From the NCBI RefSeq assembly GCF_019249655.2, contig NZ_CP137557.1, positions 2,327,001 through 2,391,000 on the forward strand: a stretch of 64,000 nucleotides of DNA, read 5' to 3'. The notes under the pieces are model-generated. The model was not told the origin of the DNA, made no database searches, and saw only the letters and a program-made list of their open reading frames with translations. This document shows, in pieces, positions 24,075 to 32,704 of this stretch; the stretch's first letter is position 1, and every line of letters begins with the position of its first letter. The translations under genes and the position numbers were made by a program. The DNA comes from Segatella copri. GTDB lineage: Bacteria > Bacteroidota > Bacteroidia > Bacteroidales > Bacteroidaceae.

Positions 24075-25214
24075 TTATGTCTGGTCACTCTCTTCCTTTG
24101 TTGGTATTTTGAGCGAGATACGTTCTGCCGCATCACGTTTGAGTTCGTCCACCACATCGGCATACACCTGAGTAGTGGCAAGATTGCTATGGGTAAGCAG
24201 CTTGCTCACGGTGTAGATGTCCGTTCCCTCTGCCAACTGCAAGGTGGCAAAGGTATGACGGAAGCAGTGGAAGGTGATGTGTTTCTCGATGCCGGAAGCC
24301 TTTATCCACGGTTTGAGATACAATGCCACTGTACTGTTCGTGAGATTCTTGAACACCTGTCCAGTGCTTCGCTCGCCACAGAGCTGCAAAGCCTCTTCGC
24401 TGATAGGCAGGATTGCAGCGGTGGAAGTCTTCTTTGTGATAATGTCCATTCCCCAGCCGCCATCAGCCAACTTGACGATATTCTCCCACTGGAGTCTGAT
24501 GCAGTCAGAAAGGCGAAGACCTGTAAGGCAGGAGAAGAGACCTGCACGGCGAAGGACATCACTCTTGCAAGGAGTCTGAGACAACTGCAACAACTCTTCC
24601 TTGGTGAGGAACTGCCGCTTGTTGCCATGAGCCTTGGCACGCACAAGTTTCTTGGCGATATTCTCTTTGAGCAGTCCGTCCTCGTATGCGATGGCAAGGA
24701 TGCACTTCAACTTGGTAAGGTTGTTGTTGGCTGTTGTTCCCATCATGCGCTTGCCGTTGTGCATACAGGCATCCGACAACAGGTAGTCGAGGAATCCCTG
24801 GCAGTACGGAACGGTAAGGTCGCAGAAGCGGCACTCGCCATGCGTGTAATTGTGGAAGTGCATGTAGGCGGTTGCCCAGTTCTGGCTGCTGCCACGCTCA
24901 ATCATGAGGTTCTTGAAATATTCCAAGAAGCTCTCCTTGCCCTTGTTGCGGTCGAGGAAGCCATACTCCTCATTGATGATGGACTCAGTCCTGCGGCACT
25001 TGATGATTTCCGCTTTCTGAATCATACTTTTGTTGTACTCCTGCTGAAAGCGTTCAACAGGGTTGGTGTAGATGTAAAGACCAAGGTACTCCCTGCGTGA
25101 GAGCTTGCCTGTCTTCGGGTTGCGGATTGGAGGATAGAAATCCAGATAGAGGGAAGTCTGTCCGTTCTTGATAGGTCGTTTCCGCACGGTGACCTTTGTA
25201 CAAATGTTCGTCAT
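24075..25214 (-). CDS. int: Tyrosine integrase of the mobilizable element
   Basis: A 379-residue tyrosine recombinase that integrates and excises the element. Catalytic residues: Arg in TGLRLSDCIRLQWENI, His and Arg in HCFRHTFATLQLAEG, His in LTHSNLATT, nucleophile Tyr in TTQVYADVV. The N-terminal arm-binding region (KVTVRKRPIKNGQTSLYLDF) is shared with the ICE integrase at 34975-36156, so the two are clear homologues. Its promoter is at 25301-25334. Confidence 0.9.
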   Translation of the reverse strand: MTNICTKVTVRKRPIKNGQTSLYLDFYPPIRNPKTGKLSRREYLGLYIYTNPVERFQQEYNKSMIQKAEIIKCRRTESIINEEYGFLDRNKGKESFLEYFKNLMIERGSSQNWATAYMHFHNYTHGECRFCDLTVPYCQGFLDYLLSDACMHNGKRMMGTTANNNLTKLKCILAIAYEDGLLKENIAKKLVRAKAHGNKRQFLTKEELLQLSQTPCKSDVLRRAGLFSCLTGLRLSDCIRLQWENIVKLADGGWGMDIITKKTSTAAILPISEEALQLCGERSTGQVFKNLTNSTVALYLKPWIKASGIEKHITFHCFRHTFATLQLAEGTDIYTVSKLLTHSNLATTQVYADVVDELKRDAAERISLKIPTKEESDQT

Positions 25215-25300
25215 ATTGTTATTCTTTTATTATTCTTACCGATGTGTATCTGTGGATGCGAATAGCCATGGTCGCAACGCTTTAACTCTCAAATCCGATG

Positions 25301-25334
25301 CAAAGTTAGATTGCCGTGAAAAGAGAAAAGCAAA
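25301..25334 (-). promoter_or_regulatory. Promoter of the mobilizable element integrase
   Basis: On the minus strand, TTTG (25334-25331) then 22 bases and TAACTTTG (25308-25301). The -7 element is a perfect consensus, the spacing slightly long. It lies 87 bases upstream of the integrase start. The remaining part of the 340-base gap (25215-25553) shows no gene. Confidence 0.6.
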
Positions 25335-25553
25335 GATGGCTTCAAATACAGCCAGAATTTAACCTGAATTTGCTTTTGAGTATGATTTTACGCTCAAAAT
25401 CAGACTAAAAGCAGGTATTGGATGCGTTTTTTGTCTTATATCCGTTACTCTGCGTTGTGGGTTTGTTTCGACCGACATGGATGGGTGCTGCATAGCAATT
25501 GCAACGGCATGGGTCGTATATGAGTTTGTTTGAACCATCTCTTGACTTGTGTC

Positions 25554-26279
25554 TCACTTCCGTTTTGCCTTGGTCGTAGTACTGCTTTTCTCTGCCTTCT
25601 TGCGTGCAGCCTCCCAGTCTGCTTTCAGATAGTAGTTGGCTCTTCCGCCTTTGAACTTTCGGATTCTCACTCCATGGGTCTCCGCAAATCTGCGTACCTG
25701 TGTCTTGCCTAATCCGTAGAGTTTCATGATGTCGAAGCAGGTGTACCAGTCATCGGAAATGTTCTTACCCTGTTCTTCATTATAAAGCCCGATAACCCTT
25801 TCCACGTCTTCTTTCTTGAAGCAGGTCGTTCCCCATGCGTGAACTGACTGGAGTTGGTAACGATTGCGGACTTCATAGAATCTTCCATACTTGATATTAA
25901 AGGTGCTCAACACCTCTGCCATTGTGTAATGGGTGTCGTGGGTTACTCCATCAGGTGCTCTTTCACCAGCCCTGGGAGTCTTGCGACACTTTGCCAACTT
26001 GTTGACTGAGCCAGTCTCGGCATCTTTTAGCCTCTGTGCTTTCTTGGACGTTGCTCCTTCTAACGATAGGGAAGAAGGGAGAACCACCTGATAACCTTGT
26101 CCCTTGGCTATTTCAAGAAGGTCTTGCAAATAGATCCTGGTCATGCGTGTACCGAAATTTACGGCTCTTAGCCTGCCTTGACGAATAAGACTGCGTACTG
26201 TCTTGACGCTGATGCTTACTGCCTGCGCTGTTTCCTCTACGGACATCAGCACGATTGGAATGCGAGTTGTAGTATTCAT
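25554..26279 (-). CDS. Triple helix-turn-helix regulator at the element's end
   Basis: A 241-residue protein with three excisionase/MerR-type HTH units: about residues 12-57 (SVEETAQAVSISVKTVRSLI, NFGTRMTRIYLQDLLEI), 115-165 (YTMAEVLSTFNIKYGRFYEV) and 178-225 (WYTCFDIMKLYGLGKTQVRR). The tail is basic. It occupies the same place, next to the integrase at the element's right end, as the seven-HTH protein of the host ICE (36246-37754). It probably controls recombination or element gene expression. Confidence 0.75.
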   Translation of the reverse strand: MNTTTRIPIVLMSVEETAQAVSISVKTVRSLIRQGRLRAVNFGTRMTRIYLQDLLEIAKGQGYQVVLPSSLSLEGATSKKAQRLKDAETGSVNKLAKCRKTPRAGERAPDGVTHDTHYTMAEVLSTFNIKYGRFYEVRNRYQLQSVHAWGTTCFKKEDVERVIGLYNEEQGKNISDDWYTCFDIMKLYGLGKTQVRRFAETHGVRIRKFKGGRANYYLKADWEAARKKAEKSSTTTKAKRK

Positions 26280-26567
26280 TTTTACCGTTATTTTTGAATT
26301 TTGCAGTGACTCATGGGGGATGGTCCTTGACGGAAACTTTTAAGAGGAAACAAGGGGAAATAAGAGGAAATAAGAACCCTCATTAAGAACCGTGTGTCCC
26401 TCTGCCCATGGTACAACCGTGGTACAAAATTACTATAAACGGATGAAACTCGCAATAGGCGGTTGGAGCGTTATGTTAATGAATATGTATTGAAAATGAG
26501 CTATTTATGACGTTTCTCTAAGTTTTGTTTGGAGTTCTTTTCGATGCGTTTTAGTCCATATGACATG
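26280..26567. other. Right end of the mobilizable element, with short direct repeats
   Basis: No gene. TAAGAGGAAA occurs twice 20 bases apart (26341-26350 and 26361-26370). GGTACAA occurs twice 11 bases apart (26410-26416 and 26421-26427), echoing the GGTACAAA near the left end. These are candidate integrase or Xis binding sites. Confidence 0.5.
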
Positions 26568-27956
26568 CATGTGGAAGGACTTACCACTTCCCGAAGGACC
26601 GAGGCAGAAGAAATTGGAGTTATCCGTTATCTTGTTCTTTCCTTCCTTTCCGCTGATGTCGATGGCAACAGGCACACCTTGGCGGTCTGTATAGTAAATC
26701 TTCAAAAGCGTTTCCTCACTATGCTGAATGCGCTCTTTGTACATGAGACAGGCTGCTGCATCACTGAGAGTTAGGAAGCGGTCATACTCTGGGTTGGTGG
26801 AGTAGCAATTACCAGGGAATGAGTTGACAAACAGCTCCAGCTGGTTGTAGGCTCTTTTGCTGATATGAATGCCCAATCGGCCAAAGGAGTTCTCCAGATG
26901 GTTGGTACATTTCTGAATATCAGCATCTATAGGTACTCCAACGACAAGGTTGAAGTGGGCATATACCAACTGCTTGTTTTCTCTTGCTATCACATCCTGC
27001 ACCTTCTTGATGTCCTCCACGGCTATCTGGTTGCTTGGATTTGGCATACTGGCATGACGATTTTTCTTCTTGTCGAGTAGGGAGAGTTCTCTTTTCTGGT
27101 TAGGAATGAAGAACATCTGGTTATACACAACTACATCGGCAGATGGGATGCTGTCAACCAATGATACCATATCCACTGGCATTGAAACATTGTTTACCTC
27201 AATGTTTGTGAAAGGACGGACTATAGATGGTGTGCTGACACAGTCAACATCAACAAGACTATAGACCTTGCATCGTTTGTTGCCCATACAGATAGACTCT
27301 TCATCGACTTTGAAGTTGGTCATTGATACAGTCTTGTCGTTAAAGTTCATCGAGAAATAGCGGTCAACATATTCGCGAGCTGTATTTCCGTCCAGATAGG
27401 AGGCTTCCACGCCTGAGTCCTTCAACTGGTCTTTGACCTTGCGAATTTTCACCATAAAGTCACGCCATTTCTTGCTATCAAAAGAGAAGATACGGCTTTT
27501 CTTATTCTCCTGGGTGATAATCAGATAAGTCTGGCTGTCGGTATAGGAACGTCCATTGAAATACTTGAAGTAAGACTCTGACAAGAACTCATGGTTGTCG
27601 TTACTCTCATCCTGGAACTGCTTACGCACGAAGACATCCTGCTTATGAATGGCATAGCCTTCACCGAGGGTCTGGGCAAGTGCGGTGACAAGATGATTGA
27701 ACTCATAATAGCTGTCTATGTTTGCAGAATACTTCTGCACCGGGTTCTCCATCTTCAAGATGGCAGAATATTCGCCAGTCTTGGTGTAGAGCACGCCAAT
27801 GCCATCCACATCCTCAACAGAGAAGTAGATGTCCTGAAAGATTTTCTTGCGTTTTCCTCCGGTTCCAAAGGCAGAGACTGAGATAGCCATGCCTATGAGT
27901 ATTGCTACAAATGCTATGATTACATATATGATCATTGTTATTTGCTCTTTTATCAA
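26568..27956 (-). pseudogene. traG: traG (VirB4-like ATPase), N-terminal part interrupted by the mobilizable element
   Basis: The first 463 residues of TraG. It has a membrane anchor at the start (IIYVIIAFVAILIGMAISVS), the VirB4-type N-terminal region (FNHLVTALAQTLGEGYAIHK; YSTNPEYDRFLTLSDAAACL) and the Walker A GPSGSGKSFHM. The frame then leaves TraG and reads about 20 element-encoded residues to a stop at 26505. In an intact gene the next residues are NSVVRQMWEQ, which are found at 14413. So the ATPase is not made as one chain and the channel is inactive without precise excision. Confidence 0.9.
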
Positions 27957-27963
27957 ATGAAGA

Positions 27964-27993
27964 TAGGCTCATCCTTGCGAGAGGGTGAGCCTA
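27964..27993 (-). other. Hairpin between traF and traG
   Basis: TAGGCTCATCC and GGGTGAGCCTA form a stem in the traF-traG gap. It has no U-tract on the transcribed strand, so it is more likely an mRNA processing or stability hairpin than a terminator. Confidence 0.4.
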
Positions 27994-28056
27994 CCGATTT
28001 ACACTATTCAGATTTCAACACACTTGCTCATTTGTTTACGTTTGAATTTTGTTTGA

Positions 28057-28359
28057 TTACATTCTATGCGAACAAGCATAGATGAACACACCATGCTCTT
28101 CCTTCTTGGTATGCAACCCTTTCTTCTGTTTGAAGAAGATGAGAGCAGCTCCCGAACAGAGGGAAACAGCGAGAACCACAAGACCAACCACAAAGCCGAG
28201 GATGCAATATGCTATGATGAAGCCGAGGATGGCTCCACCAATGGCACAGGCTGCCCAGGTGATGTAGCGTCCCTGGAATCCCATAAATTCAAGGGGCTTC
28301 TGGAGACCCTTGAACATGGGATAGCTTACGTACTGATTTTCTTTTACTTCTCCTGACAT
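28057..28359 (-). CDS. traF: Conjugative transposon protein TraF (DUF4133, VirB3-like)
   Basis: A 100-residue inner-membrane protein with two adjacent hydrophobic segments (ITWAACAIGGAILGFIIAYC and ILGFVVGLVVLAVSLCSGAA). It matches the small DUF4133 TraF, functionally like VirB3, which sits between the TraE pilin and the TraG ATPase. The start at the ATG 28359 (MSGEVKENQYVSYP) is chosen because an upstream in-frame extension reaches into the previous gene and is not membrane-protein-like. The order traE-traF-traG is as in other elements. Confidence 0.8.
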   Translation of the reverse strand: MSGEVKENQYVSYPMFKGLQKPLEFMGFQGRYITWAACAIGGAILGFIIAYCILGFVVGLVVLAVSLCSGAALIFFKQKKGLHTKKEEHGVFIYACSHRM

Positions 28360-28388
28360 GATGTATTCTTTAATGCTTGAACGATAGA

Positions 28389-28745
28389 TTAGAGGCCGAA
28401 GAACAAAGGCAGAGCCTGGGCTGCAGCAACGAGGAAGATACATGCGCCAACAACCATCATGATCTTCTTCTTGACATCCTGCTCCTCATTGTTCATAGCG
28501 ATGTAAACGCTGATAGCACCCACAACGGCTACTACACCAGCAATGGCATAGCAGAGCTTAACCACAAAAGGTACATACTTGGCAATCTCCTCCGTCACAG
28601 TTGCGAGGGCATCTGTTCCGGCGGTGTAATCACCAGCTGCATTCTGTGCATAGGTCGCTAATGTTCCACAGAAAAGGAGCATGGCGAGCGTCTTCATACG
28701 CTTGGCACTGAAAAGTTTTTTTGTGAAATTCTTGATTTTCTTCAT
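28389..28745 (-). CDS. traE: TraE-like pilin protein (DUF4134), second copy
   Basis: A 118-residue protein with a leader (KIKNFTKKLFSAKRMKTLAM, LLFCGTLATYAQ) and two transmembrane segments separated by a short loop, the last ending in FLVAAAQALPLFFGL. This is the DUF4134 TraE fold, similar to the VirB2 pilin. It is a paralogue of the copy at 28832-29185. The start at 28745 (MKKIKNF) is preferred over 28784 because it puts the basic n-region directly before the hydrophobic stretch. Confidence 0.75.
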   Translation of the reverse strand: MKKIKNFTKKLFSAKRMKTLAMLLFCGTLATYAQNAAGDYTAGTDALATVTEEIAKYVPFVVKLCYAIAGVVAVVGAISVYIAMNNEEQDVKKKIMMVVGACIFLVAAAQALPLFFGL

Positions 28746-28831
28746 TTGATTTCTTTTGATGTTACTTAAAAAATTTACACTCATTTATCTCTCCTGCAGG
28801 TTGAGATGTTTTGTTATCCTATCTTTTTACC

Positions 28832-29185
28832 TTATACTATATTATAACCGAAGAATGCAGGGAACAGGATAGTTGTACCTATCATGAAAAGGCAGGCACC
28901 AATCAGCATCATGATGGATTTGGTTACGTCACCTTCGCCCGTATTCATCTTTATATAGATTTGTAAAGCTCCTATGATGGCTACGATGGCTGCTATGGCA
29001 TACACCAGATAGACTACATAGAGCATCATTGTTACCGTAAAGTCATGAGCATTGCTCAGAGCGTCTGCTCCCCAGCTATAATCGACACCTCCGCATTTGG
29101 CTGATGCCAACATTGGCTGGAAGAGCATGACACCTATCAACATTATGGCAAACAAAAGATTGTGTTTACAGCTTATCTCTGGCAT
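28832..29185 (-). CDS. traE: TraE-like pilin protein (DUF4134), first copy
   Basis: A 117-residue protein with a signal-like N-terminus (LLFAIMLIGVMLFQPMLASA) and two transmembrane segments (YAIAAIVAIIGALQIYI and SIMMLIGACLFMIGTTILF). It has the GEGDVTKSIMMLIGACLF block shared with the second copy (EQDVKKKIMMVVGACIF). DUF4134 proteins resemble VirB2 pilins. Two adjacent pilin paralogues are unusual and may form a mixed pilus. It overlaps the upstream 160-residue gene by 20 bases. Confidence 0.75.
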   Translation of the reverse strand: MPEISCKHNLLFAIMLIGVMLFQPMLASAKCGGVDYSWGADALSNAHDFTVTMMLYVVYLVYAIAAIVAIIGALQIYIKMNTGEGDVTKSIMMLIGACLFMIGTTILFPAFFGYNIV

Positions 29186-29648
29186 TCTTCTTTTCTATTT
29201 TTCGGGTGTTGTGCTTGTTGTTGAGATTCTGCATAAACTCATCTGAGAGGTAACTGCATTGTGGCACTGGATCTATGTGCTCCAAAATCTCATCGTTTTT
29301 CTCATTGAGTTCTTCACTGGTCACGGTATGTGACTGTGGCTGCTGCGACAGCTCTTCATCTGAAGGAGGTTGCGGATATGGTACGTTTCCTGTCGGGTTG
29401 ACAACTCTGAGTCCATCATCCGTGATTTGCTCCGTGAAGGTCATGTCACCTTCGTCAGGACCCTCGTTGCGTTCTTCGATTGCAACTGGCTGTTCCTCAT
29501 TGGTCAAATCACCTACATCATAGGTCTCTTCTTCTGTTTTCTTTTCATCCTTCTTCCCATGTAGGTCTAATGTGATCATTACTGCAAAGTACACTACATA
29601 CACAAAAGTGAGGACGAGCGCAAAAATTACGAATCCTGACATTTTCAA
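29166..29648 (-). CDS. Acidic membrane-anchored protein at the head of the tra operon
   Basis: A 160-residue protein with one N-terminal transmembrane helix (IFALVLTFVYVVYFAVMITL) and a long acidic polar tail (DEKKTEEETYDVGDLTNEEQ) ending in a basic stretch. It is the first gene of the tra operon, directly before the TraE-like pilins, in the place where TraB/C/D-type genes lie in other elements. No homology is recognised. Confidence 0.55.
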   Translation of the reverse strand: MKMSGFVIFALVLTFVYVVYFAVMITLDLHGKKDEKKTEEETYDVGDLTNEEQPVAIEERNEGPDEGDMTFTEQITDDGLRVVNPTGNVPYPQPPSDEELSQQPQSHTVTSEELNEKNDEILEHIDPVPQCSYLSDEFMQNLNNKHNTRKIEKKNARDKL

Positions 29649-29806
29649 TCTGAATTTTATTTGTTATTTTTATTGTTATCATACTCGGAACTTACATCCG
29701 ACGAGTCGGCGTATTTCCCAAAAACAGTGCAAAGGAACATATATTTGTGCGATAAATGAAAAAACAAAGCTAAAACTGTTTCAGTCTTAACACAGATTAT
29801 AAAAGA

Positions 29807-29834
29807 AGTATGATAATATTTTAATAATCATACT
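29807..29834. repeat. ATCATACT inverted repeat upstream of the tra operon
   Basis: AGTATGAT (29807-29814) and ATCATACT (29827-29834) are inverted, 12 bases apart, in the intergenic region upstream of the tra operon. The same eight bases recur upstream of other ICE genes: AGTATGAT at 33630-33637 and ATCATACT at 36240-36247. A shared regulatory operator is possible. Confidence 0.45.
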
Positions 29835-29861
29835 ATAAAATAACGAAAGGGCGTATAAAAC

Positions 29862-29894
29862 AAAAAAGGAGACCCTCTCGAAAGAGAACCTCCT
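29862..29894 (-). terminator. Intrinsic terminator of the Toprim gene
   Basis: Minus-strand stem AGGAGGTTCTCT / AGAGGGTCTCCT closed by a TTCG tetraloop, followed by TTTTTTG. It ends the replication genes just before the tra operon promoter region. Confidence 0.8.
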
Positions 29895-29922
29895 GATTGG
29901 TTAGTGTCATGGCAGTTTCACA

Positions 29923-30873
29923 CTATTTGGGTGGTTTGATGATACCATTGATTACATCATTAACATCTTTGTAGTTGACGTATCGATGAGATTCATTTAT
30001 CACCTTATCCTGATAAGCAGCTTTTATTTTCTCTACAGTCTTTGCACCTGCATCATCGTTATCAAGATAACAATGTATCACGGAGTATTCCTGCAGGTAT
30101 GGCATCAGAACCTTGATGTTACTGACAGAGTTGAGAACGAGATAGTCGCATTCATGTGGCAGGCAAAGCCCATTTCCTGTTATCCATCTCTTGATACTGG
30201 CATATGTCAGCATATCAAAGAAACCTTCAAAGATACAACATTCTTTGTGTGGCTCGTTGTTTGGTCTGATAATTGAAATCGACTTTTTGCCGATGCTACG
30301 TTTGCTGTATTTGTTTCTTGCTTCCATTCCGCCCTCGATATTCTTGAAGGCTATGGCATAGTAACTCTTGTCATAGATACGATAATGTACTTCCTTGCAA
30401 TACTCCTTGGCTATGTCATAGTCTATTCGTCTCTGCAAAATGTAGTCTCTGAGATAAGGGTGACTGAGCTCAACAATACGCTCAATGATGGTGCTGGCTT
30501 CTTTTGCCTTCTCTCGCTGGGCAACTTGGTCTTGCTTCCAGGCATCCTTTCTCTCATCTTCCTTCCTTTGGGCTTCATAATCCTCAGAATATTGAAGATG
30601 GTGTTCCTTTATCTTCTGTTCCAGATAGGTCAGAACTTCATGGTTGTTCCAAGAAGGATTCATTTTCTGAACCAGATTGATGAGATTGCCACCTTCGCCT
30701 GCTCCAAAGTCATTCCATAGATTCTTCTTGGGACTGACATTGAATGAAGGTGATGCCTCAGTCCTAAAAGGAGACAGATACCAATAGTTCTCCTTTAATA
30801 TATAGACATGATGATAGCCCTGTGATTCCAGGAACTGCACAATGCTGACTGATTTAATTTCTTCTATAGTCAT
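29923..30873 (-). CDS. CHC2/Toprim primase-like protein of the ICE
   Basis: A 316-residue protein of the primase type common in Bacteroidales mobile elements. The N-terminal 100 residues have the zinc-finger-like fold of DnaG primases but without a complete CHC2 Cys set (LSPFRTEASPSFNVSPKKNL, NDFGAGEGGNLINL). The C-terminal half is a Toprim domain (CCIFEGFFDMLTYASI with its Glu, and HCYLDNDDAGAKTVEKI with DxD). It may prime element replication. It follows the RepA-like ATPase gene and shares its operon. Confidence 0.75.
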   Translation of the reverse strand: MTIEEIKSVSIVQFLESQGYHHVYILKENYWYLSPFRTEASPSFNVSPKKNLWNDFGAGEGGNLINLVQKMNPSWNNHEVLTYLEQKIKEHHLQYSEDYEAQRKEDERKDAWKQDQVAQREKAKEASTIIERIVELSHPYLRDYILQRRIDYDIAKEYCKEVHYRIYDKSYYAIAFKNIEGGMEARNKYSKRSIGKKSISIIRPNNEPHKECCIFEGFFDMLTYASIKRWITGNGLCLPHECDYLVLNSVSNIKVLMPYLQEYSVIHCYLDNDDAGAKTVEKIKAAYQDKVINESHRYVNYKDVNDVINGIIKPPK

Positions 30874-30943
30874 GCTGTTACATATATTATGGGCACATAT
30901 TAGTTTAATATATATATACCCGGTTAAACTTAAACTCGTAAAC

Positions 30944-32062
30944 TCACTTGGACGGAAACAGAGTTGGGTGATAATGGTAGCCGTCTTTTTCTTTTGTTAT
31001 CAGCTTTCGTTCATTGAAAATCTTTAGCATCTCCTTCACAGCATTATCACCACGCTTGTAGCCTTCTTCGGCGTAAGCTTCACCCAGAGCCTTTACCAGA
31101 TCGACGTATCTCTGTGGAGTACTCTTGGAGAATATCTTTTGAAGTACCATCGTATGAACATCGTCTGGCAGAGAGGTGAGCGGCTTGTCTTTGGGCTTGA
31201 CAACAGTGACGTGATAACCGACATCAAGTACAGGCAGAGAGTTGTCGTCAATGTGAAACGCCCAGCTCGAAAACTCTTTGTCTCGCATGTGCATGGGTCT
31301 TACCTCACTGATATTGGCATCCTGCTTGTTCTTACTGATAATCAACACCGTTTCTGCCTTATTCTCCAGCTCTGTACCAATATGACCACGAGTATTGTTG
31401 TCATTCTTGTTTAGGTGGAGCACACAATGAATATGCAGATCATACTTGCTCGTCCATGCCATTAGCATCGTCATTACGTCTGTGGACTCCTTGGCGTTGT
31501 TAATGTCGTACATGAGATCTCGCAAACCATCGATAATGACAAGTCCCACGCCATCAAAAGTTCTTAGCGCATAATCTATGAGGGCTATGCGGAGAGTAGG
31601 GGTGAACTCCCTTAGACCATAGAATTTGATGCGCTTGTCTTCCTTGTTAAGGCTGAGTCCTGCCAGTCGGTAGATTCGCTCAACAACATTGTGGCAATGA
31701 TAGCGACTCTGCTCGGTATCGAAATAGAGAATTTGTCTCTTTCCTTCTGGAAAACTTGCCCGGTAGTTGAGTACCGTGGAATTGGTTAACGCAGCTGCTA
31801 CCATCGCCGTGATGTTGAATGTCTTTTTACTCTTTGCCTTACCTGTTGATGCGCTGAAATTTCCGAAAGTGGCTATGGTACAATCACCGACCCATAACAC
31901 CTGGGGTGGTACGGGCGGTTTTTCTGAAGCTTTTATCTCTCCTTGTCTGAGATAACTTTCCAGTTCACTGTCGTTGAAAGCACTCTTGCACAGCATGCCT
32001 ACTTCCAAGGAACTTGCTGCAGACCCTTCTTTCTCACTTTTACTGTTTCTTCCTCTTGCCAT
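30944..32062 (-). CDS. RepA-like AAA/RecA-family ATPase of the ICE
   Basis: A 372-residue protein if started at the ATG at 32062; an upstream TTG at 32101 is also in frame. It is a RecA-fold ATPase of the element-replication RepA type. Walker A is degenerate (FSASTGKAKSKKTFNI), Walker B is GVGLVIIDGLRDLM, and a sensor-like segment is HIHCVLHLNKNDNNTRGHIG. The C-terminus (GDNAVKEMLKIFNERKLI) resembles a winged helix. In mobilizable elements such proteins act as helicase loaders or helicases with the primase. Confidence 0.72.
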   Translation of the reverse strand: MARGRNSKSEKEGSAASSLEVGMLCKSAFNDSELESYLRQGEIKASEKPPVPPQVLWVGDCTIATFGNFSASTGKAKSKKTFNITAMVAAALTNSTVLNYRASFPEGKRQILYFDTEQSRYHCHNVVERIYRLAGLSLNKEDKRIKFYGLREFTPTLRIALIDYALRTFDGVGLVIIDGLRDLMYDINNAKESTDVMTMLMAWTSKYDLHIHCVLHLNKNDNNTRGHIGTELENKAETVLIISKNKQDANISEVRPMHMRDKEFSSWAFHIDDNSLPVLDVGYHVTVVKPKDKPLTSLPDDVHTMVLQKIFSKSTPQRYVDLVKALGEAYAEEGYKRGDNAVKEMLKIFNERKLITKEKDGYHYHPTLFPSK

Positions 32063-32183
32063 TGCTTCTTTCAATTTGATTTCTACACTTTGAGGGGTCA
32101 ATCACTATCTCAGACTTTTCCAAGAGAGCCGTCAGTTGGACATCAGAATAAACTCTGGTCTTGTTTTTCTTTCTGTCTTTCAT
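32040..32183 (-). CDS. Small basic ORF before repA-like gene
   Basis: A 47-residue ORF from ATG 32183 (MKDRKKNKTRVYSDVQLTAL...), nine bases after the HTH gene, overlapping the repA-like start. It is lysine-rich and has no recognised domain. It may be a small regulator or a translational-coupling ORF. Low confidence. Confidence 0.4.
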   Translation of the reverse strand: MKDRKKNKTRVYSDVQLTALLEKSEIVIDPSKCRNQIERSNGKRKKQ

Positions 32184-32192
32184 AACGCTTCT

Positions 32193-32558
32193 CTATTTGT
32201 TGGCACTGTCCTTTCGTGCCAGGGTGATATGGTTGTTGCGCATCCATTTCAAAAGCTCCTTCTTGTCGAAATAGATGGTTTTGCCCTGTGGCTTGTAGTG
32301 AGGAATCTCCATGTTCATGGTGAGCTTGTAAATCTGCGACTGAGAAACGCCAAGATATTCAGCAACCTCGGTGGTGGTGAGCATCTCTTTGTTTGAGAAA
32401 TATCTTTCCTCAATCTTTGAAAGACGCTCGTTAAGTGCCTCAGGTTCTACCGAAGTGAGTTCCTTTACTCTCATTTCCAAAAGTTCTACTCTCTTGGCAA
32501 GTATGTTCATGTCAATTTTGCTATTTCCCATTTTCTTATTACTTTTAATGTTAGACAA
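32193..32558 (-). CDS. Excisionase-type helix-turn-helix protein (ICE)
   Basis: A 121-residue protein with a coiled-coil N-terminus (NILAKRVELLEMRVKELTSV) and a C-terminal excisionase HTH (LTTTEVAEYLGVSQSQIYKL, then IPHYKPQGKTIYFDKKELLK). Such proteins are common upstream of replication genes in Bacteroidales elements. Start at 32558 or an internal ATG at 32531. Confidence 0.72.
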   Translation of the reverse strand: MSNIKSNKKMGNSKIDMNILAKRVELLEMRVKELTSVEPEALNERLSKIEERYFSNKEMLTTTEVAEYLGVSQSQIYKLTMNMEIPHYKPQGKTIYFDKKELLKWMRNNHITLARKDSANK

Positions 32559-32704
32559 TAAGGGGGCTACCCCCGAAACTGAATCGATTCGGGGGCAAAA
32601 TTACCCCAATAAAATCTAATACAACTGACCTTACTCCTGACACTCGGAAGTGTCAGGGGGGATGTAAGGAGATTTTTCTTTTCAGTTGTTTAACTTACTT
32701 TACT

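Larger units (their letters stand above)
14414..26570. mobile_element. Mobilizable element carrying ermF, inserted in traG
   Basis: A 12.16-kb insert bounded by the ATG at 14411-14413 and the ATG at 26568-26570, which are the same three bases of traG. It has its own tyrosine integrase, Xis-like protein and multi-HTH protein at the right end, then mobilization genes, an IS1380 copy, and on the plus strand ermF with upxY and a retropepsin operon. It has relaxase-type but no channel genes, so it must use another element's channel, as NBU- and Tn4555-like elements do. The shared core at the junctions is short (CATG). Confidence 0.88.
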
